DNA from: DUQX01 sp050948825
GTDB taxonomy: Bacteria; Bacillota; Dethiobacteria; DTU022; UBA8154
Direction of reading: 5' to 3'
Length of the DNA stretch: 64,000 bases
NCBI GenBank assembly: GCA_050948825.1
Contig: JBMNEO010000005.1
Coordinates: 1 to 64,000 of the forward strand
Shown here one piece after another: positions 43,957 through 52,889 of the stretch. The position numbers were made by a program, and so were the translations under genes. Position 1 is the first letter of the stretch; each line of letters begins with the position of its first letter. The notes under the pieces were generated by a model. It did no database searches, was not told the origin of the DNA, and saw only the letters and a list, made by a program, of their open reading frames with translations.

Positions 43957-46644
43957 TCAGCTTTCCTTTTCTCTGAAATGTAATTCTTCTTTCTTTGAAA
44001 GGAGCCTGGACTGTAGGGAAAACAGTATGTTGAGCGCTTCCAGCGGTGTTGTATCCACAATATTAAGCCGTTTTATTTCTTCTAATATTTTTTTTTCTTT
44101 TTTTGCCGGCGCATCTTCTTGAGCGGCACGGGAAGGTACCAGAGAAAGTTGGCCTTCAGACCCGATAAAGGGTGTTGTGCTTACAGGATATAATTTTTGA
44201 TTATCAGGGGTTAGGGATCTTGTACCTTCAAGCTTTTTAAGAATCCTGCCGGCATTTGTAATTATCTTGTCGGGTAAACCGGCCAGCCTGGCGACGTTTA
44301 TTCCATAGCTCTTATCAGCCTTTCCCGGGATTATTTTTCGAAGAAAAATAATTTTATCTTCCTGTTCTTTTACCGAAACGGTGTAATTTTTAACAGCATG
44401 CAGTTTTGTTTCCAGGGGGGTCAGTTCGTGATAATGAGTAGAAAAAAGAACTTTTGCTTTGACTTCATCGTGCAGGTATTCAAGAATAGCCTGAGCCAGG
44501 CTCATACCGTCATAAGTGCTGGTTCCGCGGCCTATCTCGTCTAATATAACCAGGCTGTTTGGGGTAGCTTCTTTTATTATAGAGGCTGTCTCCTCCATTT
44601 CAACCATAAAAGTACTTCTTCCGCTGCTTAGATCATCACTGGCGCCTACCCGGGCAAAGATTTGATCTACGGGAGTAAAGCTCATCTCTTCAGCGGGAAC
44701 AAAGCTGCCGGCTTGAGCCATTAGCAATAGAAGCGCCGCGCTGCGACAATATGTGCTTTTGCCGGCCATATTGGGGCCGGTAATGATTAACACCCGGTTA
44801 TCTATATTATCCATAAACAAATCGTTGGCGATAAAAGGTTCTTTTTCATTGCGCTCAACAACTGGATGGCGGCTTTCTTTAATAATAATAGCATTGTTTG
44901 AGGAGAAGTCCGGTCTGGAATAACCGTAAGCGGCAGCGGCGTCAGCCAGAGAATAAATGCAGTCCAGGTTGGCCAGAACCTTACCTGCCGCCTGGAGTTG
45001 TTTAGTATAACTTGCTAATTTCAATCTTAATTCTTCAAAAAGAGCGTATTCAATCCGTGCCAATCTTTCGTCGGCATTGAGGATGAGCGCTTCTTTTTCC
45101 TTTAATTCTCTGGTAACAAAACGCTCGGAGTTAACCAGGGTTTGTTTCCTGATATAATCAGGAGGTACCATTTCTATATTGGCTTTTGTAATATCGATAT
45201 AATAACCAAATATTTTGTTGTACCTGACTTTTAAAGATTTTATACCGGTTCGTTCTTTTTCTCTTTTTTCAAACTCAAGTAACCAGGATTTGCTGTTGCG
45301 GGACAGCGTTCTCAACTCGTCTATTTCAATCGAATAACCATCTTTAAATATTCCTCCATCTTTCGCATGAACGGGAGCATCCTCCTTGATAGCCGCATGC
45401 AGTTCTTCGGTAATGAGCGATAAGTCCGGGATTTGACCTTTCAGGTTACACAGCAGCTTTGAAGAACCGGATTCCAGCAGGCCTTTGATCTGCGGCAAAA
45501 GCAGGAGTGTTTTCTTTAAGGCCAGCAGATCACGGGGATTAATCAGCCCCATATTTATTCTAGCACTGAGCCTTTCCAGGTCATAAGCATATCCAAGCAT
45601 TCCCCCCAGATCTTCTTTAAGAAGTAGTTTTTCTTTAAATTCCCCAACGGTATTCCAGCGCTGTTCGATCAACTCCTTATTTAATAAGGGCATTTCCAGC
45701 CATTTTCTCAGAAGCCGTGCACCCATAGAAGTCCTGGTCCTGTCGAGAATACCGAGGAGGGAATTTTTCTTATCCCTGGAATGTATTGTTTCGGTAATCT
45801 CCAAATTACGCATTGTAACGGCATCCATTCTCAAGAACTCTTTTTCTCTGTAGAATTTAATCTCGTCAATATGAGCAATAGCGTTATTTTGCATCTTTTT
45901 GATGTATTTCAGCCCCAGAGCCGTGGAATACTGCGCGGCCTTGCTGTTTTTAATCCCGGAATTAATTAATAGTTTTTCTGAAAACTGTCCGCTGAGGATA
46001 TCCCTGGCCTCCTTTTCATCTGAAAAAGCCATGTTCTGATTTATTAGCGCAAATTCTTTTATTCTATTAATAATATCCTGGGACATAATCTTTGTAAGCA
46101 GCTTTTCCAAAACAATTTCAGATGGTTTTAAACGAAATAGCTCATCTAACATCCTATCCATACTACCGTCTTGTTCGAAATGAAAAGCAAGCAGCTCACC
46201 GGTAGAAATATCAATAAATGTAAGGCCAATACTATCTTCACGATCAAGTTTAACAATAGCAGCAAGGTAATTACTGCGGTTTTTTTCCAAAAGGTTATCT
46301 TCTACTATCGTTCCCGGCGTTATAACGCGGGTGACTTCTCTTCTGACAAGTCCTTTGGCCTGATCTGCTTCCTCAACCTGATCACAGATAGCGACCTTGT
46401 ATCCCTTTGCTAAAAGCCTGGAAAGATAGTTTTGTGCAGCGTGATAGGGCACACCGGCCAGGGGTACCCTATCTTCCTTGTTTCCATCCCTGCTTGTTAA
46501 AGCTATTTCAAGTTCCCTGGAAGCGGTTACGGCATCCTCGAAGAACATTTCATAGAAATCCCCTACTCTAAAAAAAAGAATCGTATCTGGATAATCATCT
46601 TTAATTTTTTTGTACTGCTGCATCATGGGAGTTAATTGCTTCAA
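43957..46644 (-). CDS. mutS: DNA mismatch recognition protein MutS
   Basis: An 895-residue mismatch sensor. The N-terminal domain has FFRVGDFYEMF with the mismatch-stacking Phe and Glu; the ATPase domain has GPNMAGKSTY, DEIGRGTSTYDG and STHYHEL. Length is slightly above the usual 850-880. The start is TTG, supported by AGGGGTGA. It heads the mutS-mutL-miaA-hfq series. Confidence 0.97.
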   Translation of the reverse strand: MKQLTPMMQQYKKIKDDYPDTILFFRVGDFYEMFFEDAVTASRELEIALTSRDGNKEDRVPLAGVPYHAAQNYLSRLLAKGYKVAICDQVEEADQAKGLVRREVTRVITPGTIVEDNLLEKNRSNYLAAIVKLDREDSIGLTFIDISTGELLAFHFEQDGSMDRMLDELFRLKPSEIVLEKLLTKIMSQDIINRIKEFALINQNMAFSDEKEARDILSGQFSEKLLINSGIKNSKAAQYSTALGLKYIKKMQNNAIAHIDEIKFYREKEFLRMDAVTMRNLEITETIHSRDKKNSLLGILDRTRTSMGARLLRKWLEMPLLNKELIEQRWNTVGEFKEKLLLKEDLGGMLGYAYDLERLSARINMGLINPRDLLALKKTLLLLPQIKGLLESGSSKLLCNLKGQIPDLSLITEELHAAIKEDAPVHAKDGGIFKDGYSIEIDELRTLSRNSKSWLLEFEKREKERTGIKSLKVRYNKIFGYYIDITKANIEMVPPDYIRKQTLVNSERFVTRELKEKEALILNADERLARIEYALFEELRLKLASYTKQLQAAGKVLANLDCIYSLADAAAAYGYSRPDFSSNNAIIIKESRHPVVERNEKEPFIANDLFMDNIDNRVLIITGPNMAGKSTYCRSAALLLLMAQAGSFVPAEEMSFTPVDQIFARVGASDDLSSGRSTFMVEMEETASIIKEATPNSLVILDEIGRGTSTYDGMSLAQAILEYLHDEVKAKVLFSTHYHELTPLETKLHAVKNYTVSVKEQEDKIIFLRKIIPGKADKSYGINVARLAGLPDKIITNAGRILKKLEGTRSLTPDNQKLYPVSTTPFIGSEGQLSLVPSRAAQEDAPAKKEKKILEEIKRLNIVDTTPLEALNILFSLQSRLLSKKEELHFREKES

Positions 46645-46723
46645 TAACCTTCACCCCTGAAATACCTGGATTGCTTATGCTTTATTTCCTGATGTTGGAT
46701 TTATTATAACACAAAATTATAAG

Positions 46724-46762
46724 ATAAAAAAAGAATCCCTCCCGTATTTAATACGAGAGGGA
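46724..46762 (-). terminator. Terminator after the PerR-like gene
   Basis: Stem TCCCTC-C-CGTAT / ATACG-A-GAGGGA with a 3-base loop and one mismatch; on the minus strand it is followed by a T run. Confidence 0.78.
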
Positions 46763-46800
46763 CGGCTTTTCAGATGCAGATAATAAAATAATTAAGCATA

Positions 46801-47250
46801 TCAACTGGAGGCCTCTAGTAATTCTTTTTTATCATTGCATTCGGGACATGTGCCAAAGAAGTAAAGTTGTACGAATAAAATATTAAACCCGGTTTCCTTT
46901 TTTACTTTTTCCAGTAAAGAATCCTGGAGTTCTCCCAAAGGAAAATGATCTACATCAACAACCTTGCCACAGTTTTTACAATAAATATGGGAATGGGGCC
47001 TTATCTGAGCGTCATAACGCAGACCACCTTCCCCCACGTTTAATTCCTGGATTAAACCTACTTTTTTAAGCACATCCATAGTTTTATATACAGTGGCCAG
47101 GCTCATCGCCGGAAAATCTGGCTTTAATTTTTGGTAAATCATTTCAACATTGGGGTGATACTTTGATTGTTTTAGGATTGAGTAGACTGCCATTCTTTGT
47201 GGGGTTACCTTAATCTTTTTTTTTCTCAGGATTTCTTCTATAGTATGCAT
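46801..47250 (-). CDS. perR: Fur-family regulator, PerR-like
   Basis: A 149-residue metal-dependent repressor. The DNA-binding helix is in MSLATVYKTMDVL; HPNVEMIY, RYDAQIRPHSH and DVDHF supply regulatory-metal ligands placed as in PerR, and the pairs CKNC and CPEC bind structural zinc. PerR senses peroxide through oxidation of iron-bound His residues; a Fur or Zur role cannot be excluded. GGGGGAAAG precedes the ATG. A dyad over its own -10 suggests autoregulation. Confidence 0.85.
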   Translation of the reverse strand: MHTIEEILRKKKIKVTPQRMAVYSILKQSKYHPNVEMIYQKLKPDFPAMSLATVYKTMDVLKKVGLIQELNVGEGGLRYDAQIRPHSHIYCKNCGKVVDVDHFPLGELQDSLLEKVKKETGFNILFVQLYFFGTCPECNDKKELLEASS

Positions 47251-47289
47251 ATCTTTCCCCCAACTATTTTTAAGTAATAACTGCTATCA

Positions 47290-47324
47290 ATTATGAATAT
47301 ATAATATAACGTGTTCTTCGTCAA
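47290..47324 (-). promoter_or_regulatory. Promoter and candidate operator of the PerR-like gene
   Basis: Minus strand: TTGACG (47319-47324), 17 bases, TATATT (47296-47301). An inverted repeat ATTAT-N6-ATAAT (47290-47305) covers the -10 and may be the regulator's own site, though it is not the standard PerR box. Confidence 0.6.
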
Positions 47325-47359
47325 GCTATATTTCCTAACAGCAGATAATCCAGATATTA

Positions 47360-48694
47360 TCAGGGCAAGTGTTTACCTGTCAAGGTCCAGGATTTAGCTT
47401 CAACTATTTCTACATCGACCAGTTGTCCGAACAGGTTTCCCTCCGAAGAAAGATGGACTATCTTGTTTGTCCTGGTTCTTCCGGTAATCATATCGGGGTT
47501 CGTTTTGCTCCTTTCTTCAACGAGAATCTCTTGTTTTGTTCCAAGTAGCTGCCTGTTTTTATCAAAACTGATTTTGCTTTGAATTAAATTCAACCTTTTT
47601 ATTCTATCTTTTTTTATTTCAGGGTCTACCTGATTTTGCATCTCTGCTGCTTTTGTACCTTTGCGTGGTGAATAAATAAATATATAAGCAGCATCAAATT
47701 GTACTTTTTGTATCAAATCAAGCGTATCCTGGTAATCTGCTTCTTCTTCCCCGGGGAAACCGATAATTATATCGCTGGTAATTGAACAATGTTCAATACG
47801 GCCTTTTATTTTATTAATTAACTCCAGGTAATATTCCCTCGTATAACCGCGGTTCATCAGTTTTAAGATTTTGTTACTTCCTGATTGGACCGGAAGGTGG
47901 AAGTGCTCACAGATCTTTCTGCTCTTTTCAATCGTGCGAATGATCTTATCACTAAAATCACGCGGATGAGAGGTCATATACCTAATACGAGCCAACCCTT
48001 CTATTGTATCCAGTCGCTGCAAGAGATCAGCAAAATCCAGGCCTTCTTTAATATCTTTGCCGTACGAATTAACGTTTTGTCCCAATAAAGTGATCTCTTT
48101 ATAGCCATCTTTTGTTAATTCTCTTACCTCTTGGATAATTCTTTCAGCAGGTCTGCTCCTTTCTGGGCCTCGGACGTACGGCACTATACAGTAAGTGCAA
48201 TAGTTATTGCAACCGTGACTTATAGGAACCCAGGCCTTAAAGTCATGCCCTCTTTTAATTTGGGGGTGATCTCTTTCTCCTTCATCGTTGATATCAATAA
48301 CTGTTTTTGAAGATGTACGAGCTTTCTCTATCAATTTTGGAAAGCGTTCCAATGAATGTGGTCCGCCAATTAAATCAATAAAATTATATCTGGAAGAGAT
48401 TTGTTCCGCGATTTCTTTTTGTTGAACCATGCACCCCCAGATAACCAGTAACATTTCGGGGTTTTTTTTCTTTAAAAATCGTAATCGACCAAGCTTGCTC
48501 AATACTTTTTCTTCTGCTTTTTGCCTTACGGCACATGTATTGATAAGTAGTACATCGGTTTCTTCCTCGCTGTTAGCCGGGCTATATCCCATGGCTTCAA
48601 GATGCCCGGAGAGCACCTCGGAATCGAAGACATTCATTTGACATCCGTAAGTTAATATAAAGTACTTCTTTGGGCTCCAATCCTGTCTATTCAT
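47360..48694 (-). CDS. miaB: tRNA-2-methylthio-N6-dimethylallyladenosine synthase
   Basis: A radical-SAM methylthiotransferase acting on i6A37 of tRNA after MiaA. It has an N-terminal UPF0004 domain with conserved Cys residues (TYGCQMN, NTCAVR, WGCM), the radical-SAM motif CNNYCTYC (C-x3-C-x2-C) and a C-terminal TRAM domain. Length 444-446 is normal. Either TTG 48700 or ATG 48694 could be the start; the same AGGAG serves both. It is separate from the mutS block, with the PerR-like gene between. Confidence 0.96.
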   Translation of the reverse strand: MNRQDWSPKKYFILTYGCQMNVFDSEVLSGHLEAMGYSPANSEEETDVLLINTCAVRQKAEEKVLSKLGRLRFLKKKNPEMLLVIWGCMVQQKEIAEQISSRYNFIDLIGGPHSLERFPKLIEKARTSSKTVIDINDEGERDHPQIKRGHDFKAWVPISHGCNNYCTYCIVPYVRGPERSRPAERIIQEVRELTKDGYKEITLLGQNVNSYGKDIKEGLDFADLLQRLDTIEGLARIRYMTSHPRDFSDKIIRTIEKSRKICEHFHLPVQSGSNKILKLMNRGYTREYYLELINKIKGRIEHCSITSDIIIGFPGEEEADYQDTLDLIQKVQFDAAYIFIYSPRKGTKAAEMQNQVDPEIKKDRIKRLNLIQSKISFDKNRQLLGTKQEILVEERSKTNPDMITGRTRTNKIVHLSSEGNLFGQLVDVEIVEAKSWTLTGKHLP

Positions 48695-48796
48695 GGGCAA
48701 TAGCTCTCCTTAGCATTTTAGCTGGATAATATAGATTATACTGTATGCGCTTAGATAATACAAGAAATGTAAAAGGTCTAGTATAGGTTTTAAAGG

Positions 48797-48825
48797 TAAA
48801 AAAAAATGCCGTCACAGACGGCATT
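48797..48825 (-). terminator. Terminator after the zinc-ribbon gene
   Basis: Perfect 9-bp stem AATGCCGTC/GACGGCATT with loop ACA, followed on the minus strand by a run of T residues. Confidence 0.92.
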
Positions 48826-48905
48826 ATGTAAGCATTAAGGGAGATTAGTATATATATAAAATAATAGCGGTCAAGATTAAATAGTGATAAAAACAAGGGA
48901 TGTTC

Positions 48906-49154
48906 TTAAGCTATTGATTTTTTCTTTAGAGCACACAATTCATATTCCAGGTCTTCCAATTTAAGCTCAACGTTATCCAACTTTTCTTTCAATTCAAGTA
49001 TTAAAGTACTTAAATTAAAATAATCCATTGAACCTACAACTGCTCCACAGGACGTACATTGAACAAACATTATCTTAAAGCGCCAATTCCCCGGTTCCAC
49101 TTCGACCATCTCAAAGGATTCATTGTCACACTTCGGGCAACGTGATAATGCCAT
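48906..49154 (-). CDS. Small zinc-ribbon/coiled-coil protein
   Basis: An 82-residue protein with a zinc ribbon formed by CPKC (6-9) and CTSC (about 33-36), followed by a heptad-rich, Leu/Glu-rich helix (about 48-77) likely to form a coiled coil. I do not recognise a family. It could be a small regulator or an adaptor binding a larger protein. It has a strong GGAGGGAG site and its own terminator. Confidence 0.72.
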   Translation of the reverse strand: MALSRCPKCDNESFEMVEVEPGNWRFKIMFVQCTSCGAVVGSMDYFNLSTLILELKEKLDNVELKLEDLEYELCALKKKSIA

Positions 49155-49263
49155 AAATCTAAACTCCCTCCTACATTTTTATTTCTATAAAAAAAATTGT
49201 ACTTTATATAATTCTTGATTAATATTTGATTTCCTTCAACTTTTCATTGCAAAAATAAAATAT

Positions 49264-49291
49264 GAAAAAAATCATCTCTACAGGAGATGAT
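49264..49291 (-). terminator. Terminator after the DUF2007 gene
   Basis: An 8-bp stem ATCATCTC/GAGATGAT with a 5-base loop overlaps the DUF2007 stop codon; on the minus strand six or more T residues follow. Confidence 0.85.
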
Positions 49292-49499
49292 TTAATGAAT
49301 TGCGGGCTTCTTCTATTTTTGACCGGGGAACATATATTTTTATCTCTGCCAAGGGGCCGATATTAAAGCTGTATACTACCTTGCCTGCAGCTTCCTGATC
49401 TGTTATTACAGGAATATTTTCTTCTTCTAATCTTCCTTTGATCAAAGATGCAACGATTGGGTCTGTTACAATTGTCAATAGTTCCCAGTGTTTAGCCAT
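49278..49499 (-). CDS. DUF2007 putative signal-transducing protein
   Basis: A 73-residue protein of the DUF2007 type: an N-terminal WELLTIVTDPIVASLIKGRLEEENIPV strand-helix-strand and a second half ending in VPRSKIEEARNSL, a small ferredoxin-like fold. Function unknown. ATG 49499 is used since GGTGGG is well spaced for it. It is the last gene of a three-gene unit with a membrane protein and a UbiB-like kinase. Confidence 0.78.
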   Translation of the reverse strand: MAKHWELLTIVTDPIVASLIKGRLEEENIPVITDQEAAGKVVYSFNIGPLAEIKIYVPRSKIEEARNSLNHLL

Positions 49500-49517
49500 A
49501 AACATCCCACCATTATT

Positions 49518-49973
49518 CTATCTAAAGTAATAGTTCCTGCTGCGCTTTGTAATAGTTAATCCGCTTAGCCAGGTTAATGCGATAAAGGAAAGGAGCTTGA
49601 AAAGGAAGCTGTAATATAAAGGCCAGTTCTGGTAAAGAAGATATCCCAAATTAAGAGCTAAATAATCGATTCCTGTTAAAAGAGCACTGAAAAAAAATAA
49701 ATAAGGAAGTTGCCATATTTTTTCTTCCGGTAAAAAACGCATCATGATTACTCCTATTCCCGCCAGGCCGATCAAATAGTCAATAGGAATACCCTCAACA
49801 AAAAGATATGCATCTTTAAACAGGTAAAATCCATTTTCTACAAAGACTATATTGATTAGATATCCAACTAAAAGACCCCAAAAGGCAACACTCCACAACC
49901 TTTTTACCTCGGAACGCAAAAAGATTAAGATAAAAAACCAGATGATTGCTGCAAAAATTATCCAGGGTAACAA
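49518..49973 (-). CDS. Small multi-pass membrane protein (CBO0543-like)
   Basis: A 151-residue protein with four to five membrane helices and very few charged residues apart from KRLW and the final TKRSRN. It resembles the uncharacterised CBO0543 family of spore-forming Firmicutes. The start is TTG with AGGAGGGGG before it. It lies 16 bases after the UbiB-like gene and 18 before the DUF2007 gene. Confidence 0.65.
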   Translation of the reverse strand: MLPWIIFAAIIWFFILIFLRSEVKRLWSVAFWGLLVGYLINIVFVENGFYLFKDAYLFVEGIPIDYLIGLAGIGVIMMRFLPEEKIWQLPYLFFFSALLTGIDYLALNLGYLLYQNWPLYYSFLFKLLSFIALTWLSGLTITKRSRNYYFR

Positions 49974-49989
49974 CTAACCCCCTCCTTTT

Positions 49990-51642
49990 TTAAAGCTTTC
50001 CCGAGTGCAAGATCGCCCATAACCACCAAAAACCCATAAAAGCCGCTATTAAAAGGCCGATCTCGGCAAGTGGGAAGCGCTTGAACAATATTACCTCTGT
50101 GAAGTTGATGATTAAACACAGACCTACTATTATACTTGCCAGGACGATACTGAAAGAAACCCTGTTTACCATACTGTTAAGTCGAATTAAAATACGTTCC
50201 ATTTCTGGAAGCTCTAACTGCAGCTTTAGGTTTCCTTCAGATCCTCTTTCCAGGATTGAAATGATACGATTCGGGAGAATCTCCAGCAGTTTAAAATACT
50301 GGTTGATATTGTTATAAAGTACTGAAACGACTTTTTCCCTCGAAAACTGGCTTTTTACAAGTTCTTCACTAAGCGGTTTGGCCATTTCAGCAATACTGTA
50401 ATCAGGTTCCAGCAGGGAAATGAGACCTTCTAAAGTAAATAAAGTTTTAGCCAGGAGGGTTAAATCTCGGGGCAATTTGATATGCTGCTTAAAAGAGATA
50501 TCCATTAATTCATAAAAAACCTGACCTAAGTGAATTTCTCTCAACGGAAGCGCATAATACTTTTCCTGAAGCCGTTCCAGTTCCCATTTAAGCTGATTCA
50601 TATCAGTTTTATCAGGTACTATGCCGAAACCAGTTATTGCGTGTAATACTTTCTCGAGGTCCCTGGATAAAAAACCAAGCACCAGTTTGCTTAGTAGTTG
50701 CCGCTGATCTTCATTTAAATGCCCGGCAATGCCGAAATCAAGAAAAAATAATTTATTGTCCTGCGTTACTCCCAGATTTCCCGGATGGGGGTCTCCGTGG
50801 AAAAAACCATCGATCAATATCTGTTTTAAATAGGCCTTGCTTAAATGCTCAACAATTTGATGCTTGGAAATATTTCCTTTTTCCAGGCCTTCCGCATCAT
50901 TTAGTTTAGTGCCTTCTACAAATTGAAGGGCAAGAATTTTTTCCGTGGTATAACTCCAGTAAATATCCGGGATATAAACATAATTGACCTGAGCGAAATT
51001 TTTTTTAAATCTTTCTGCGTTACGCCCTTCCTGTAGAAAATTTAATTCATTATTAATTATGTTTCTAAATTCCTCTACAACACTTTTAAAATTGTATAGC
51101 TTTCCTATGGTTGTATATTTATCGATTAAATACGCTATTTCAGTTAATATAACAAGGTCCAGCTCTAATATATTCCGGATATTCGGTCTTTGAATCTTTA
51201 CGACAATACTGTTTCCACCAGGCAATAATGCCCTGTGGACTTGACCTATAGAGGCTGCAGCCAAAGCAGTTTCATCAAATTCTTCAAAAAGGAGCTCAAG
51301 TGAACAGTTTAATTCTTGTTCAATTACTTCTTTAACCTGAAAAAAGGGAAAAGGTGGAACCTGATCTTGAAGACGGCGTAATTCATTAATATAATCGGGC
51401 GGCAAGATATCAACGCGTGTGCTTAAAAGCTGTCCAAATTTGATAAATGTAGGACCTAATTCCTCCAGCACCATTCTTACCCTTACTGCTTTTGATATCT
51501 CCTTAAACTCGGTTTGTTTTCTATGATACAGCCGGGGCAAGTAACGGGTAATCTCTTTAATGCCTAAATCGCTAATTAACTGGCCAAAGCCGTGCTTAAC
51601 GAGCGTATTAATAATTTTCTGAAACCTTTGGAGGTAATCCAA
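49990..51642 (-). CDS. ABC1/UbiB-family atypical kinase (AarF)
   Basis: A 550-residue UbiB-type protein kinase-like protein. It has the family-specific KFGQ motif (KFGQLLSTR, about 67-75), the A-rich nucleotide loop (ALAAASIGQVHRA), GFFHGDPHPGN and FLDFG, plus two C-terminal membrane helices. In other organisms UbiB supports quinone synthesis; in Clostridia without quinones its role is unclear. The start is TTG with a modest GGTGA. Confidence 0.9.
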   Translation of the reverse strand: MDYLQRFQKIINTLVKHGFGQLISDLGIKEITRYLPRLYHRKQTEFKEISKAVRVRMVLEELGPTFIKFGQLLSTRVDILPPDYINELRRLQDQVPPFPFFQVKEVIEQELNCSLELLFEEFDETALAAASIGQVHRALLPGGNSIVVKIQRPNIRNILELDLVILTEIAYLIDKYTTIGKLYNFKSVVEEFRNIINNELNFLQEGRNAERFKKNFAQVNYVYIPDIYWSYTTEKILALQFVEGTKLNDAEGLEKGNISKHQIVEHLSKAYLKQILIDGFFHGDPHPGNLGVTQDNKLFFLDFGIAGHLNEDQRQLLSKLVLGFLSRDLEKVLHAITGFGIVPDKTDMNQLKWELERLQEKYYALPLREIHLGQVFYELMDISFKQHIKLPRDLTLLAKTLFTLEGLISLLEPDYSIAEMAKPLSEELVKSQFSREKVVSVLYNNINQYFKLLEILPNRIISILERGSEGNLKLQLELPEMERILIRLNSMVNRVSFSIVLASIIVGLCLIINFTEVILFKRFPLAEIGLLIAAFMGFWWLWAILHSGKL

Positions 51643-51733
51643 TTTTTTAGTTCACCATACCTCTTCTGCAAACGCTGTCTGAATATATATTTCTGTATAT
51701 ATTAAGTTTGCCCAGAGGCGATTGTTAAATACT

Positions 51734-52858
51734 CTAACAAAGCACCAGATTGTCGCGGTGAATGACTTCTTTTTCACCTGAGTAGCCAAGAATGTTTTTA
51801 ATGTCAGCGGACTTATATCCTATTATCAGGTTTAATTCTTCAGCACTATAATTAACCAACCCACGGGCAATCTCCTTCCCGCTGGCATTATTGATACTGA
51901 CTGTTTCTCCTTTAGAGAATAAACCTTCAATTTTTGTTATTCCTATTGGTAAGAGGCTCTTACCCTCCTCCTTTAAGGCTTGCTCGGCACCCCGATCAAT
52001 ATAGATGGAGCCTTTAATTTTCTGCGCAAAAGCTATCCAGCGTTTCCTGCTCCGCAGGTGGCTTTGTTGAGAACAGAAATAGGTACCCGTTTCTTCTCCT
52101 CCAAGTATTCTTTTGATAATATTATTATGTTTTCCGTTAGCAATAACCATATCAATACCTGAAGCCATTACAATTTCTGCCGCTTCCAGCTTTGTAATCA
52201 TTCCACCTTTTGCCATCTCCTCCTCTGTATTTCCGGCAACCTTTTTAATGTTTTCATCAATTACTTCAACGAAAGAAATGCTAGAAGCATTGGGATCTAG
52301 GCGCGGATTAGCAGTATAGAGGGCATCTATATCCGTTAAAATAATCAACAAGTCTGCATCAATTAGTGTGGCAACGAGGGCGGAGAGCTTATCGTTATCG
52401 CCAAATTCAATTTCCTCTGTGGAAATAGTATCATTTTCATTAACGATAGGGATAGCGCCGAATTTCAGAAGATGCAAAAAGGTATTTCTGGAGTTTATAT
52501 AACGCTTGCGGTTATCCAGGTCTTCCCTGGTCATTAAAACTTGCGCTACAATATGTCCATATTCAGAGAACAATTTTTCATAAAAGTGGATCAATAAACC
52601 TTGGCCGATAGCTGCAACGGCTTGCTTCTCCTGAATAGAAACAGGTTTTCTTTTCAGACCAAGGCGCCCGATGCCCCCTCCCACCGCTCCGGATGAAACA
52701 AGAACAACGTCTTTCCCCTGGTTTTTTAAATCAGCTATCTCCCGAACAATTTTCTCGATGATACTCAGGTTTAGTTTTCCTGTTTCATAAGTTATGAGCC
52801 GGGTGCCGACTTTAATTACTAATTTTTGAATAGAATCTATACTAAGAGGCCTGTTCAA
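51734..52858 (-). CDS. proB: Glutamate 5-kinase
   Basis: First enzyme of proline synthesis. The 374-residue protein has the amino-acid kinase fold (VIKVGTRLIT, VSSGAVGGGIGRLGL, NENDTIS and GGMITKLEAAEI) and a C-terminal PUA domain, typical of the feedback-inhibited form. The start is TTG with GGAAGGAGAT. It follows proC by 31 bases. The partner proA (glutamyl-phosphate reductase) is not adjacent. Confidence 0.95.
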   Translation of the reverse strand: MNRPLSIDSIQKLVIKVGTRLITYETGKLNLSIIEKIVREIADLKNQGKDVVLVSSGAVGGGIGRLGLKRKPVSIQEKQAVAAIGQGLLIHFYEKLFSEYGHIVAQVLMTREDLDNRKRYINSRNTFLHLLKFGAIPIVNENDTISTEEIEFGDNDKLSALVATLIDADLLIILTDIDALYTANPRLDPNASSISFVEVIDENIKKVAGNTEEEMAKGGMITKLEAAEIVMASGIDMVIANGKHNNIIKRILGGEETGTYFCSQQSHLRSRKRWIAFAQKIKGSIYIDRGAEQALKEEGKSLLPIGITKIEGLFSKGETVSINNASGKEIARGLVNYSAEELNLIIGYKSADIKNILGYSGEKEVIHRDNLVLC

Positions 52859-52889
52859 GAAATATCTCCTTCCCGAAATTCCTTATATG

